From the IMG/VR virus record IMGVR_UViG_3300010389_000044, positions 1 to 25,843 of that record: a stretch of 25,843 nt of DNA; one strand, written 5' to 3'. Made by a program: the position numbers and the translations under genes. The notes below the pieces were generated by a model. It saw only the letters and a program-made list of their open reading frames with translations, was not told where the DNA came from and ran no database searches. The stretch is from a virus. Shown piece after piece: positions 13,993 through 25,843 of the stretch; within the stretch, counting starts at the first letter, position 1; every line of letters begins with the position of its first letter.

Positions 13993-14796
13993 TCAGGCTT
14001 CATCATCCTCCGGATTTTGGTTAATACTTTCTAATTCTTCTTTTGGCTCGGGAATTCTGTTATCTGTTGCAATATCAAGAACAAAATTATACGGGTTGAG
14101 ATCTTCTAGATCAACCATCTCTTCTGGAGATAACGGACAATAAACCAAAATTGGGTTTCCCCTTTCTGCCCAAGTAGATGCAGCTAAAAAAAGACTTTCT
14201 TTATAAGTCAATCCACCTTGATTAGTTCGGTATGAATTGGTTCTGAAAACGATTGGGATTTTTCTTTCCAGATACGTAACAGACAAAAGATCTTTAACCG
14301 AATAAAGACTGGGTTTATCATCATTGATAATACAAACCTTTTTCTGAGATTGCCAAGGAAGGGTATCAAAAAACTTACAGAATTCACCCATACTTTTTTT
14401 CCTATTCCCTTTTGCACCTCCGATGTGACAAATAACTGGAATATCAAATCTTCCACCTCCTAGTTCATCTGACATTTTAATAATTGTCGAGATCTCTTTT
14501 TTAGCCCTTGACCGAGAGTCTTTGTCTGTAGAGACAACATGATTTTTACTCTTAATATAAAAAGCCAATCTCAAATCCAGATCTTCTAAATAGTGAATAA
14601 ATCTCTCTTTTTCAAAAGATTCTATCTCTAGTAACTCTGGAATATCTTTTTCTGTGATTTCTATGATGAGGAAACCATAAGAAAAAATTCCCCCAATTGC
14701 TTCTTTGATCTTCTCTGCTATTTTACTTGGGAGAGATAAATTCTTATCTCTGACTGAGGATATTCCTAAAATGATACCGCTTCTTCTCTTTTCCAT
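13993..14796 (-). CDS. UvdE-like TIM-barrel protein, probably without full metal site
   Basis: A 267-residue protein resembling UV damage endonuclease UvdE, an endonuclease IV-like TIM barrel that nicks DNA beside UV lesions. The similar parts are PVICHIGGAKG (120-130), with a retained His124, then INDDK with SVKDLL (157-171), and IPIVF (180-184). In active UvdE these are followed or flanked by metal ligands: Glu in E-N-D-D, and D-x-H-H after the IPxVF strand. Here the Glu is Ile and the following stretch is RTNSYR. The later H-x-S motif seems to be YCPLS. The fold assignment is moderate. Loss of catalysis is an inference from these substitutions; a different substrate or a structural role is possible. 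It ends 7 bases from the convergent plus-strand gene. Confidence 0.5.
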   Translation of the reverse strand: MEKRRSGIILGISSVRDKNLSLPSKIAEKIKEAIGGIFSYGFLIIEITEKDIPELLEIESFEKERFIHYLEDLDLRLAFYIKSKNHVVSTDKDSRSRAKKEISTIIKMSDELGGGRFDIPVICHIGGAKGNRKKSMGEFCKFFDTLPWQSQKKVCIINDDKPSLYSVKDLLSVTYLERKIPIVFRTNSYRTNQGGLTYKESLFLAASTWAERGNPILVYCPLSPEEMVDLEDLNPYNFVLDIATDNRIPEPKEELESINQNPEDDEA

Positions 14797-14828
14797 ACTT
14801 ATTTTACTGGAAAGGAGGAGAAGAGTTT

Positions 14829-15620
14829 CTAAAGTGAATTAAACTCCTCTAAAGTCATTCTTGGCCAAGAATCGATTATGCTGATTGGAGATAGATTTGC
14901 TATTTTAACTCCTTTTTTCTTTAATTCCTCACCTAGCCTAGAATACTCCTCGTTGATTGAACCGGAGTGTCTATTTAATTTGTGAGTTCCTGTTTCTGCA
15001 AAAAAGTGATTAGGAGTAAAGTCTACCCCGATCATCCCTATTTTCTTAGCTCCCATCTGATAAGCGATGATAGCTGCCATGTATGGGGAATTCATAGTGT
15101 GATCGACTCTATCCTTTCTGTCTAGGTTGGGATTGTTTCTTTCACCAAGATTGATCTTCACCATGTGATCCCTTCTAGTGATAGGTCCCGGATTATCTAA
15201 ATGTGAAAAAATAACAGGGCTGAGAGATTCTCTCACCCATTCCCATCTTCCTCTAAGAAAGGTTCTATGGTCGTTTACTACAACTAGAAAATCTGGGGTC
15301 ATGATTCTTTCTATGTCATTTACCCCAATCACAAAATGATTGCTTAGATCCTCGAAGTAATTAATCGATTCCCCACATCCAGCAACAATGAAAGATTCCC
15401 CGGTGAATTTGTTAATGTAGTCGGGATAGAGGTTTTTTCCTAAATTAGAAGCCTTAACTTTTGTTTTGATTCTTTTCCCCACCTGCTTTGGTTTTGGTGG
15501 ATCCTGATGTGGAGCTTGTGTGTTTGTCTCCATATGGTGTCCTTTGGTGTTCAGTGGATTTACCCCCCTTTTTCTTTCTATACTTATTCTGAGATTTCTT
15601 CTTCTCTCTTCAAAACTCAT
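14829..15620 (-). CDS. DUF115-like glycosyltransferase candidate
   Basis: A 263-residue protein. After a basic, Pro-rich N-terminal region (1-65), residues 73-210 have the pattern of DUF115/MAF-type and sialyltransferase-like proteins: SFIVAGCGES (76-85) as a nucleotide-sugar loop, FVIGVNDI (96-103), FLVVVNDH (111-118), and KKIGMIGVDFTPNHFF (192-207). Relatives use activated sugars and act in the cytoplasm on surface or flagellar glycans. A phage copy could modify a virion protein or the host surface, which cannot be settled here. A second possible start is Met30, which would remove the most basic part. The first start is preferred because its ATGA overlaps the stop of the upstream gene, a pattern common in this block. 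Confidence 0.5.
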   Translation of the reverse strand: MSFEERRRNLRISIERKRGVNPLNTKGHHMETNTQAPHQDPPKPKQVGKRIKTKVKASNLGKNLYPDYINKFTGESFIVAGCGESINYFEDLSNHFVIGVNDIERIMTPDFLVVVNDHRTFLRGRWEWVRESLSPVIFSHLDNPGPITRRDHMVKINLGERNNPNLDRKDRVDHTMNSPYMAAIIAYQMGAKKIGMIGVDFTPNHFFAETGTHKLNRHSGSINEEYSRLGEELKKKGVKIANLSPISIIDSWPRMTLEEFNSL

Positions 15621-16489
15621 ACGTCTGAGAAATTTTTAATCATTTCTTTGGCTTTTTCCAGATGTTCGTCTTTAGCTTCTCCATAAGAAGTCCCTGCAAT
15701 CTTATCAAAATTGCGAAGGAGATATTTCTTAGCATCCAGTTCTTTTTTTATTTCCAAGAAAAGGATACAGATCATACATTTTAAAACATCATTCTCATTC
15801 TGAAGATCATCATGATAATTGAAGAAGGTATAACATTCTGCTCCCTTGATAGAGTTCTTAAGATCTTCGTAATTGTTAGTTCTTTTGCACTCTAGCGTGT
15901 TTTTTTCTCTATTATATAGAAAACCATCAAGTTTGTGTTCAGAGTCATTTACGGAGTCTTTAAGGACGATAGTAATACCTGTTCCCATTGGACCTTCGAT
16001 CTTTTTCCCGTTCTCTTCTGGAATTTCCCCATCATTTTCACTTTCAAATGACCCCCAGATAACGTTACCCCCTGAATATTTCAAATTCTGAGCATTCTTT
16101 TCCCTTGCTGACACATTGACACTCATGTTATTCTTTGAGTTCCCACGGTCTTCGATAAACTCGATCGATCCCGGAATAAGTGGGATTATTCTTTTGGTTT
16201 TGTGATCTTGGATTTTGATCCTATAAAATTTACCATCTTGAGATTTGGTCACCTCAACAATTTCACCCTCGACCTTCTTTTTACTCCTTGATCCTTTGCC
16301 TCTCACAATGTCACCAACCTGGTATTGTGAATCCTTGATCTCTACAGAAGGATCTGGATCTCTACCAACTGCAAGGGATAGATCATTAAATGGATGATAG
16401 GTTACCTTAAAAACGCCATTAGAGCTGTTAAAGCTGTCACCATCCAATGATTGGGCAAAATACTCGTTGATAGATTTAATTTTTGTCAT
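15617..16489 (-). CDS. Protein with KOW/SH3-like barrel, otherwise unknown
   Basis: A 290-residue protein. Residues 57-114 resemble a small SH3/KOW-type barrel: YQVGDIVRGKG, then KKVEGEIVEVTKS, YRIKIQD and a final PGSIEFIED. Such modules bind nucleic acid or protein. The rest, including a region with KGAECYTFFNYHDDLQ near 220-235 and a helical C-terminus, is not recognised. The start MTKIKSINEYF vaguely recalls the leaders of the head-block proteins. The gene overlaps both neighbours by four bases, so it belongs to the same translated unit as the UVR-motif protein and the glycosyltransferase candidate. Confidence 0.5.
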   Translation of the reverse strand: MTKIKSINEYFAQSLDGDSFNSSNGVFKVTYHPFNDLSLAVGRDPDPSVEIKDSQYQVGDIVRGKGSRSKKKVEGEIVEVTKSQDGKFYRIKIQDHKTKRIIPLIPGSIEFIEDRGNSKNNMSVNVSAREKNAQNLKYSGGNVIWGSFESENDGEIPEENGKKIEGPMGTGITIVLKDSVNDSEHKLDGFLYNREKNTLECKRTNNYEDLKNSIKGAECYTFFNYHDDLQNENDVLKCMICILFLEIKKELDAKKYLLRNFDKIAGTSYGEAKDEHLEKAKEMIKNFSDV

Positions 16490-17037
16490 TTCTTGTTCTT
16501 ATATATTGAGATCACATCTCTCAATTTGGAAGCAAGCTCGTAATTTTCTTCACTGAGTGCTTTTTCAAGTTCTTCTTCCAGATCACTTTTGATATCACTT
16601 TTAGTTGAGGACCTTCCTGTCTCCACCTCGTAATTTTCTACGACCATTTCTTTAGCAGAAACAAACATTGGGGAAAAACTGATTTCCAACGTTGATTCCG
16701 AGATAGGCATAAAGAGAGGTTCCTCTTCTAATTCTTCACCTATTGAATTTGGATCTATTTCAATTTCCCATTCTCCATTGATCCAAGTGACGTCCCAAGG
16801 GCCATAAAAGAATTCAGCCTTGTCATTTTCAACGACGTGAGTAACTATGCATGAGACTTCTTCCTTAATATCTTCACTTGTTAGTTTAGAAGCGGAGATT
16901 TTTTTAATTCCTGGTATTTGAGTAGATTCTGCTCCAATAGTTCTTCCTACTAGCTTATAAAATTTAAGGATCAGCTCCCAATCTATAGTATTTAAGACCT
17001 TATCGATAAATTCCTTGTTTTTTTCAGATATCGTCAT
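16486..17037 (-). CDS. Unknown protein with C-terminal UVR-like motif
   Basis: A 183-residue protein. The last 33 residues (151-183) fit the UVR (UvrB/UvrC) helical-hairpin motif: DLEEELEKALSEENYELASK followed by LRDVI. In UvrB, UvrC and some Clp ATPases this motif mediates protein contacts. The N-terminal 150 residues include FFYGPWDVTW (about 97-106) and are not recognised. Whether it touches host nucleotide-excision repair is speculation, although a UvdE-like gene lies close by in the same direction. It starts after an AAAAGGATTATAATG sequence, one of few places with a plausible Shine-Dalgarno. Confidence 0.5.
   Translation of the reverse strand: MTISEKNKEFIDKVLNTIDWELILKFYKLVGRTIGAESTQIPGIKKISASKLTSEDIKEEVSCIVTHVVENDKAEFFYGPWDVTWINGEWEIEIDPNSIGEELEEEPLFMPISESTLEISFSPMFVSAKEMVVENYEVETGRSSTKSDIKSDLEEELEKALSEENYELASKLRDVISIYKNKK
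16498..16510 (-). promoter_or_regulatory. Possible promoter, CTCAATATATAAG
   Basis: A variant of the TATATAAG motif on the minus strand, 8 bases before the ATG at 16489 and inside the end of the upstream gene. It is weaker than the intergenic copies because the GG before the core is missing. Confidence 0.3.
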
Positions 17038-17084
17038 TATAATCCTTTTATTTTTTACTTTCCTAACGAGGATATGTTTCTTTT

Positions 17085-22015
<4,931 letters not shown>

Positions 22016-22032
22016 AAGATGCTTTATCAGCT

Positions 22033-22431
22033 CTAAGAGAGGAGATCTTCTACGTCCTTATAATATTCTTCAAATTTTTGAGGAAAAAATTCTTTCAATT
22101 CTTCGATCTCCCTATTGGAGATATTATTTTTCTCCTTGATAAAATTGATGACCTCTTCTTTATAAGCAGCTTTCTTTTTTTGATTTTCTTTCTTTGCTGT
22201 TTTAGTCCAAGTCCAAGACGGCGAAGATTTGTATTTAGAGGAAAGAAGAAGCTTCCAAAAATCAATAACTTCCGGAGGAGATATCTTGATATGATTAAAA
22301 TAGTTTGCCTGGACCGGAAACTGAATTGAGCAAATCCGGTTGATCATAAAAAAGTTCTTGGATTTATCTATCGTGGTAACAGAATTCCAATTGCTATTAA
22401 AAAATGATTTTATAACTTCAAATGGATTCAT
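22033..22431 (-). CDS. Possible gp62-like small clamp-loader subunit
   Basis: A 132-residue protein. The stretch FFMINRICSIQFPVQANYFN (47-66) has the form seen in gp62-type proteins of marine T4-like phages as I know them (NPFMINR, then A-x-x-x-N). A basic, Trp-containing centre and a helical C-terminus follow, also in the right order. The small clamp-loader subunit joins gp44 to load the sliding clamp. Its nearness to the gp44-like gene (two genes away) supports this. The gene overlaps the RNase H-like stop by one base (TAATG). The match is short and from memory, and a gp33-like transcription coactivator or an unrelated protein cannot be excluded. Confidence 0.4.
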   Translation of the reverse strand: MNPFEVIKSFFNSNWNSVTTIDKSKNFFMINRICSIQFPVQANYFNHIKISPPEVIDFWKLLLSSKYKSSPSWTWTKTAKKENQKKKAAYKEEVINFIKEKNNISNREIEELKEFFPQKFEEYYKDVEDLLS

Positions 22432-23558
22432 TATTCGAATAATTTAAAAGGATCAAACTCTTTGGGAGCATTTCCTGTCCCGCTCCAAGGGGAGGATTCA
22501 AGAAGATCCTTTTTGTTGATGACCGGCGATTTTGCCTCTTCTAATGAAGGTCCTATTTTAGAATCAACTGACTCTATTAAATCACCAGGAATTGTTTTCT
22601 CTGATAACCAAACCAAAGTTCCATTCTCAAAATAATATTGTTTGAATTTTTCTCTGTTTTCTTGGTTGTCTGTTTGTTTGAGTAATCTTAAAGAAACCCC
22701 TGCAATCCATTCAAGAAATTCTTCATTTTCCCAAAGTTGATCCATTGAAAGATCTTTCCATTCAGTTTCCAGATAAAGATCCCATATCTTATTGGCCTTT
22801 CCCTCTGCAATGTTTGAGTTTCTCCCACTTTTTAGAGTGTGAGGATAGACACCAGGGACATCATCTTTTTTATCACCCGTGAGAATTTTCTTAAAAACTA
22901 GTTCTTTAACATCAATTTCTATCACTTCGCAGGAAGAAAGTAGCTTTTTGAGCTTTCCGTCTCCTGAACCTGATATTGGATCAACATCAAAAATACTAGG
23001 AGTTGCTTTTTTCTCTGGAGACCAACCAACAGGAACAACTAATTTGTTGTTTTTCGAATTGTTATTCCAAACCCCAATCCAATTGTCTCCTGAGACCTTA
23101 ACGATCTGGTGAAGATCCTTGTCTCCACTGATTGCAATGACATTATCCCCTTCTTCAATAATTCGATTTGCCCAAATCCAAAGAAGATCGTCGCCTTCTG
23201 CCCCATTCTGAGTTGAATAGATGTAACCCTTATCTTCTAGGTATTTTCCAAATTCGTCCATCACTCTAAAAAATGAACCCCAATCAACACCTTCGCTTTT
23301 AGTTCTGTTTTCTTTATAGACGCTTCTGGAAATTTCAAAATCTTTTCTCCATGACCTAGAGTCTTTACAAAAGATCACTCGATTTATATCTGGTATCTGA
23401 TTTAAAGCGTAAGCGAGATCTGTGATAACTTTCCTCACAAACATATTTGTTTCCCCCTCGGTGGAAAGTACATCCCCTGGATCTTTCTTCCCAAATCCAG
23501 AGAAGATACCGAAAGTCTTATGGAAAATATAGTTTCCGTCTAAAATTATTGTCGTCAT
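22431..23558 (-). CDS. rnh: 5'-3' exonuclease/RNase H of the FEN family, T4 Rnh-like
   Basis: A 375-residue protein with the acidic residues of the flap-nuclease family in order: LDGNYIFHK (Asp7), VIFCKDSRSWRKDF (Asp66, Arg71, Asp73) with YKENR (81-85), GAEGDD (Glu121, Asp123, Asp124), ISGDKD (Asp146, Asp148), and TGDKKDDVPG (227-236). The pairs W-x-x-D-F / Y-K-x-N-R and GDKKD(N/D)V are also in T4 RNase H, which removes RNA primers from Okazaki fragments, so the same role at the fork is likely. It is longer than T4 Rnh (about 305 residues), with extra C-terminal sequence ending in FDPFKLFE, possibly a partner-binding tail. It lies downstream of the guanylate-kinase-like gene by five bases. 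Confidence 0.85.
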   Translation of the reverse strand: MTTIILDGNYIFHKTFGIFSGFGKKDPGDVLSTEGETNMFVRKVITDLAYALNQIPDINRVIFCKDSRSWRKDFEISRSVYKENRTKSEGVDWGSFFRVMDEFGKYLEDKGYIYSTQNGAEGDDLLWIWANRIIEEGDNVIAISGDKDLHQIVKVSGDNWIGVWNNNSKNNKLVVPVGWSPEKKATPSIFDVDPISGSGDGKLKKLLSSCEVIEIDVKELVFKKILTGDKKDDVPGVYPHTLKSGRNSNIAEGKANKIWDLYLETEWKDLSMDQLWENEEFLEWIAGVSLRLLKQTDNQENREKFKQYYFENGTLVWLSEKTIPGDLIESVDSKIGPSLEEAKSPVINKKDLLESSPWSGTGNAPKEFDPFKLFE

Positions 23559-23563
23559 ATTGT

Positions 23564-24040
23564 TTAAAAATTTTCGTTCGTTATCATCATGTCAAAATCC
23601 TCAAAGTTTTCAAAGTCTTTTCGATCTGCTTCTAATCTTCTCTCCAATGAATCCGCGTCTCTTCTTTCACTTAGTCTTTTTCTTCGGATTTCTTCTGGGG
23701 GATTAAGATAGATGATGAAGGAAGATTTTCTGTCTTCCTTTTTGATATTTGATATTCCACTTGGTGTCATAATAAAGAGATCCTTTGAATAAAAATCCTC
23801 GGTCAAAGTCCCATATTTCCATCCATTGAATTCTGCTATTTCGTAGAATTTATTCCTATTTTTTTCAAAGTATTCTGGTGTGGTAAAATGATAGTCTTTT
23901 CCTTCTGTCTCGTTTTCTCTAATAGGACGGGAGGTAAACGAAAGAGAATATGTGAATCCTCTAGATTCCATTATTTTCCTCAGGTGGTCCTTTCCAGATC
24001 CACCAGGACCAACTAATATTATTCTCTTGTTTCCTATCAT
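23564..24040 (-). CDS. gmk: Guanylate kinase-like protein
   Basis: A 158-residue protein. GPGGSGKD (11-18) is the P-loop, though the usual Ser/Thr after Lys17 is Asp18, as in some phage deoxynucleotide kinases. SFTSRPIRENETEGKDYHF (34-52) is the GMP-binding element of guanylate kinases (TSR-x-x-R-x-x-E-x-x-G-x-x-Y). An Arg-rich lid, RKRLSERRD, lies near 113-122. It is shorter than bacterial Gmk (about 200). It likely phosphorylates GMP or dGMP for DNA synthesis. Its ATGA overlaps the end of the clamp-loader gene, and the RNase H-like gene follows in the same unit. Confidence 0.8.
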   Translation of the reverse strand: MIGNKRIILVGPGGSGKDHLRKIMESRGFTYSLSFTSRPIRENETEGKDYHFTTPEYFEKNRNKFYEIAEFNGWKYGTLTEDFYSKDLFIMTPSGISNIKKEDRKSSFIIYLNPPEEIRRKRLSERRDADSLERRLEADRKDFENFEDFDMMITNENF

Positions 24041-24990
24041 TTATTTGCCATTTGTTGTAAGGTGAAGATTAAAGCCAATAGGCTCACTACTGGATCTATC
24101 ACTTGGTTCCTTTCTGCTTGGTATTTTGCAACCGTGATAATTACCCCAGGAACCATAGAAGCTTTCTCTGGCTTTTTCTCTTGAATCCATCTAATAAAAT
24201 CCGATCCTAGTGCAGCCATGACCTCGTCGGTTTTTCCTGAATATTGCCCAACTATTAATTGGTAATTCTTAATTGGAGAGGGTTCAGTGAATATCAGATT
24301 AAAGATTTCTTCGTAATCCCAGAAAACCTCGTTGATCTTTTCTTTAGAAAGTTTTTTAACCCCGTCTATGCTCCATCTCTGAATCGTGTTCAGAGCAGAT
24401 CTCATATCTGGAAAATATTTTTTTGTGAATACCCCTAAGGTTTCTTCAGAATGCTCGATTGAAATAGCATTAAGAATCCGTCCAACCCTTTCCTTCCATT
24501 GTTCCTTGATCTCTAATTCTTCTTCCTTTGAAATCGGATCAAATTCATACGTCTCGAATCTGGATTTGATTGCGTCCGGTATTTTATTGATATAGTTACA
24601 CGTTGCAACGAACCTAGTTCCTTTAGCATATTTTTCTATAGTTCCTCGGAGAGCTTTATAGAATTGTTCTGATGCACCATCAAACTCGTCCAGAACAACA
24701 ACTTTCATGTTATTCTTCCCGTCCAATATCGAAACAGTTGAGCAAAAGTCACTGATTTTAGTTCTGATAGTTTCAACAGAGCTTTCGTCCGATACGTTAA
24801 TAAAAAGACTTGGTCTTTCAGACATAAGAATTTTAGCCATGCTTGTTTTCCCTGATCCAGGGGATCCAGCTAAAAGAACATTTTGCTGCAGACCGTTGAC
24901 GAAAGAAGATCTGATCCTTTCTGGAAGGATCATGTGCTTTAATTCTTTAGGTCTTAATTTTTCTGTTAATAGTTCTTGTATCATTTGCAA
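24037..24990 (-). CDS. 44: AAA+ sliding-clamp loader large subunit, T4 gp44-like
   Basis: A 317-residue AAA+ ATPase. EKLRPKELKHMILPE (10-24) is the usual clamp-loader start, GSPGSGKT (42-49) is Walker A, VVVLDEFD (97-104) is Walker B, ATCN (129-132) is sensor 1, and IKSRFE (141-146) carries the arginine-finger-type SR(C/F) motif. The length equals that of T4 gp44 (319), and YFPDMRSALNTIQRW in the C-terminal half fits the same family. It opens and loads the DNA polymerase clamp at the replication fork. It overlaps the ligase gene by ten bases and the guanylate-kinase-like gene by four, in a replication unit. A second Met at residue 3 is an equally good start. Confidence 0.9.
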   Translation of the reverse strand: MQMIQELLTEKLRPKELKHMILPERIRSSFVNGLQQNVLLAGSPGSGKTSMAKILMSERPSLFINVSDESSVETIRTKISDFCSTVSILDGKNNMKVVVLDEFDGASEQFYKALRGTIEKYAKGTRFVATCNYINKIPDAIKSRFETYEFDPISKEEELEIKEQWKERVGRILNAISIEHSEETLGVFTKKYFPDMRSALNTIQRWSIDGVKKLSKEKINEVFWDYEEIFNLIFTEPSPIKNYQLIVGQYSGKTDEVMAALGSDFIRWIQEKKPEKASMVPGVIITVAKYQAERNQVIDPVVSLLALIFTLQQMANK

Positions 24991-25802
24991 ATTGGTTTTA
25001 AATCATCTGGTTCTTGTTTATCTTCTCTTATCTCAACAAATCGGGGTAAAAAAAGAGACCATTCACCATTTTTATCACTTATTACGACATTATATTGGAT
25101 TGAACATACTTTACCCTTAAAGGAGTCAGGATCGGCGCTTAAATAAGCTAAATCGGCGTCAGTGAATCCAGATCCAACTTTGACCTTGACCATTCCGTTC
25201 AGGTCCTCGCAGATGAATCCTCCAATAAGTCCTTCTCTTTTACCCTCCCCTGGATACCATCCAGTTATTCTGAGATCACACTCATTCACCTCTTTCATCT
25301 TGATCCAGCTCTTGGATCTTTTACACTCGTAAATGTGATTTGGATCTTTCAGAATTACACCCTCGCCTCCTCTTTCAACGACTTTCTTATAGTAGTCATA
25401 GAAATCTTCTTTTGTCGATGTAGAGAATGATTCTGCTAAAACAAGATTTTCTGATATATTAGATTCAAAGACACCTGCAAGAGTTTCTCTTCTGATAGTA
25501 AAAGGAAGAATTCCCTTTCCATTTTTTAATGTGTCTCCGTCTTCTAAATCAAATACATTGAATAAAAGATCATCTCCAATGGATGGATCAGGATTTCCCT
25601 TTAACATTTGAGTTACCTTTCCAGAAACACTTTTTCTGTGGTGGTCTGTGAGTTCTCCATCAAAAAACCATTCACCACCAAGTCCTGCTGATTCGATAAG
25701 ATCGCAAAGGCCTTTTTCTATTTTTTGAAGATATTCAGAGGGGATCTCATTAAATGCTCTAGTGTAAAATTTGATCTCGCCGTTTTTATAGTAGCCAATA
25801 AC
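24981..25802 (-). CDS. 30: ATP-dependent DNA ligase, T4 gp30-like (5' part missing)
   Basis: Only the last 273 residues are present, cut by the end of the genuine sequence at 25802. Counting from the first genuine residue, FFDGEL (46-51) is motif III, GGEGVILKDP is motif IV, and KSWIKMK is motif V. An OB-fold-like C-terminal domain ends with FLPRFVEIREDK. The motif I lysine (KxDG) that is adenylated must lie just upstream and is missing. The enzyme would seal nicks between Okazaki fragments, fitting its position next to the clamp loader and RNase H. An apparent start at 25817 that adds five residues (MYKRQ) comes from sequencing adapter and is not part of the protein. Confidence 0.88.
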   Translation of the reverse strand, partial: VIGYYKNGEIKFYTRAFNEIPSEYLQKIEKGLCDLIESAGLGGEWFFDGELTDHHRKSVSGKVTQMLKGNPDPSIGDDLLFNVFDLEDGDTLKNGKGILPFTIRRETLAGVFESNISENLVLAESFSTSTKEDFYDYYKKVVERGGEGVILKDPNHIYECKRSKSWIKMKEVNECDLRITGWYPGEGKREGLIGGFICEDLNGMVKVKVGSGFTDADLAYLSADPDSFKGKVCSIQYNVVISDKNGEWSLFLPRFVEIREDKQEPDDLKPICK

Positions 25803-25843
25803 CTGTCTCTTATACACATCTCCGAGCCCACGAGACGTAGAGG
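25803..25843. other. Nextera sequencing adapter left at the contig end (artefact)
   Basis: CTGTCTCTTATACACATCT (25803-25821) is the Tn5 mosaic end used in Nextera libraries. CCGAGCCCACGAGAC (25822-25836) is the read-2 adapter, and GTAGAGG (25837-25843) fits the first seven bases of a Nextera i7 index (N712, GTAGAGGA). It is not biological sequence of the phage. The true contig ends at 25802. Confidence 0.97.

Noticed and set aside
13698-14006. Minus-strand frame of 102 codons opposite the small plus-strand gene
   Set aside because: Its composition (many Ser and Phe) is that of a shadow, it overlaps the ends of both neighbours, and the plus frame has a promoter motif and a better fit.
14809-14819. 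GGAAAGGAGGA looking like a strong Shine-Dalgarno sequence on the plus strand
   Set aside because: No gene starts after it on the plus strand; the neighbouring genes are on the minus strand.
17038-17084. Possible terminator after the fibre gene
   Set aside because: The only inverted repeat seen (TCCT/AGGA, four bases) is too short to support a call and lacks a proper T-run on the minus strand.
25803-25817. Start of the ligase gene at 25817 giving the residues MYKRQ
   Set aside because: These bases are Nextera adapter, so the start is artificial; the true start lies outside the window.

Overview
The window looks like part of a dsDNA tailed phage of the T4 superfamily, probably assembled from metagenomic or environmental reads. 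The evidence is a gp23-type major capsid protein directly downstream of a gp21-type prohead protease, together with T4-style replication genes: a gp44-type AAA+ clamp loader, a T4 RNase H-like 5' nuclease, and an ATP-dependent DNA ligase. The DNA is AT-rich. Most start codons lack a clear Shine-Dalgarno sequence and are preceded by A-rich stretches. This is compatible with a Bacteroidota host, but the host is inferred, not shown.

Layout from the right end, since almost everything reads on the minus strand from right to left. Positions 25843-25803 are unremoved Nextera sequencing adapter, so the ligase gene (24981-25802) is cut there. Next comes a tightly overlapping replication and nucleotide block: ligase, gp44-like clamp loader, guanylate-kinase-like protein, RNase H-like nuclease, and a possible gp62-like small clamp-loader protein (22033-25802). 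A 1633-residue collagen-like/C1q-like fibre or adhesin follows (17085-21986). Then comes an accessory block: a UVR-motif protein, a KOW-like protein, a DUF115-like glycosyltransferase candidate and a UvdE-like TIM-barrel protein that seems to have lost metal ligands (13993-17037). One small gene lies on the plus strand (13719-13985). A DnaQ/PolB-type exonuclease and a nucleotidyltransferase follow (12163-13701).

The head block covers about 898-12212. It holds an 825-residue protein with a hydrophobic Gly/Ala segment, a protease-scaffold fusion with fourteen 14-residue repeats, the major capsid protein, a strong terminator, and five K/E-rich proteins of unknown function. Several head-block proteins start with a short peptide ending in the prohead-protease consensus (I/L)xE. 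This resembles the capsid-targeting sequences of T4 internal proteins and suggests that a set of proteins is packaged inside the head. At the left end are a P-loop (deoxy)nucleotide-kinase-like protein and the start of a class II glutamine amidotransferase/asparagine synthetase-like gene that runs off the window.

A recurring motif close to GGATATATAAG lies just upstream of many genes and is the best candidate for the phage late promoter. No tRNA, CRISPR array, integrase or insertion sequence was seen. No intergenic gap exceeds about 100 bases.
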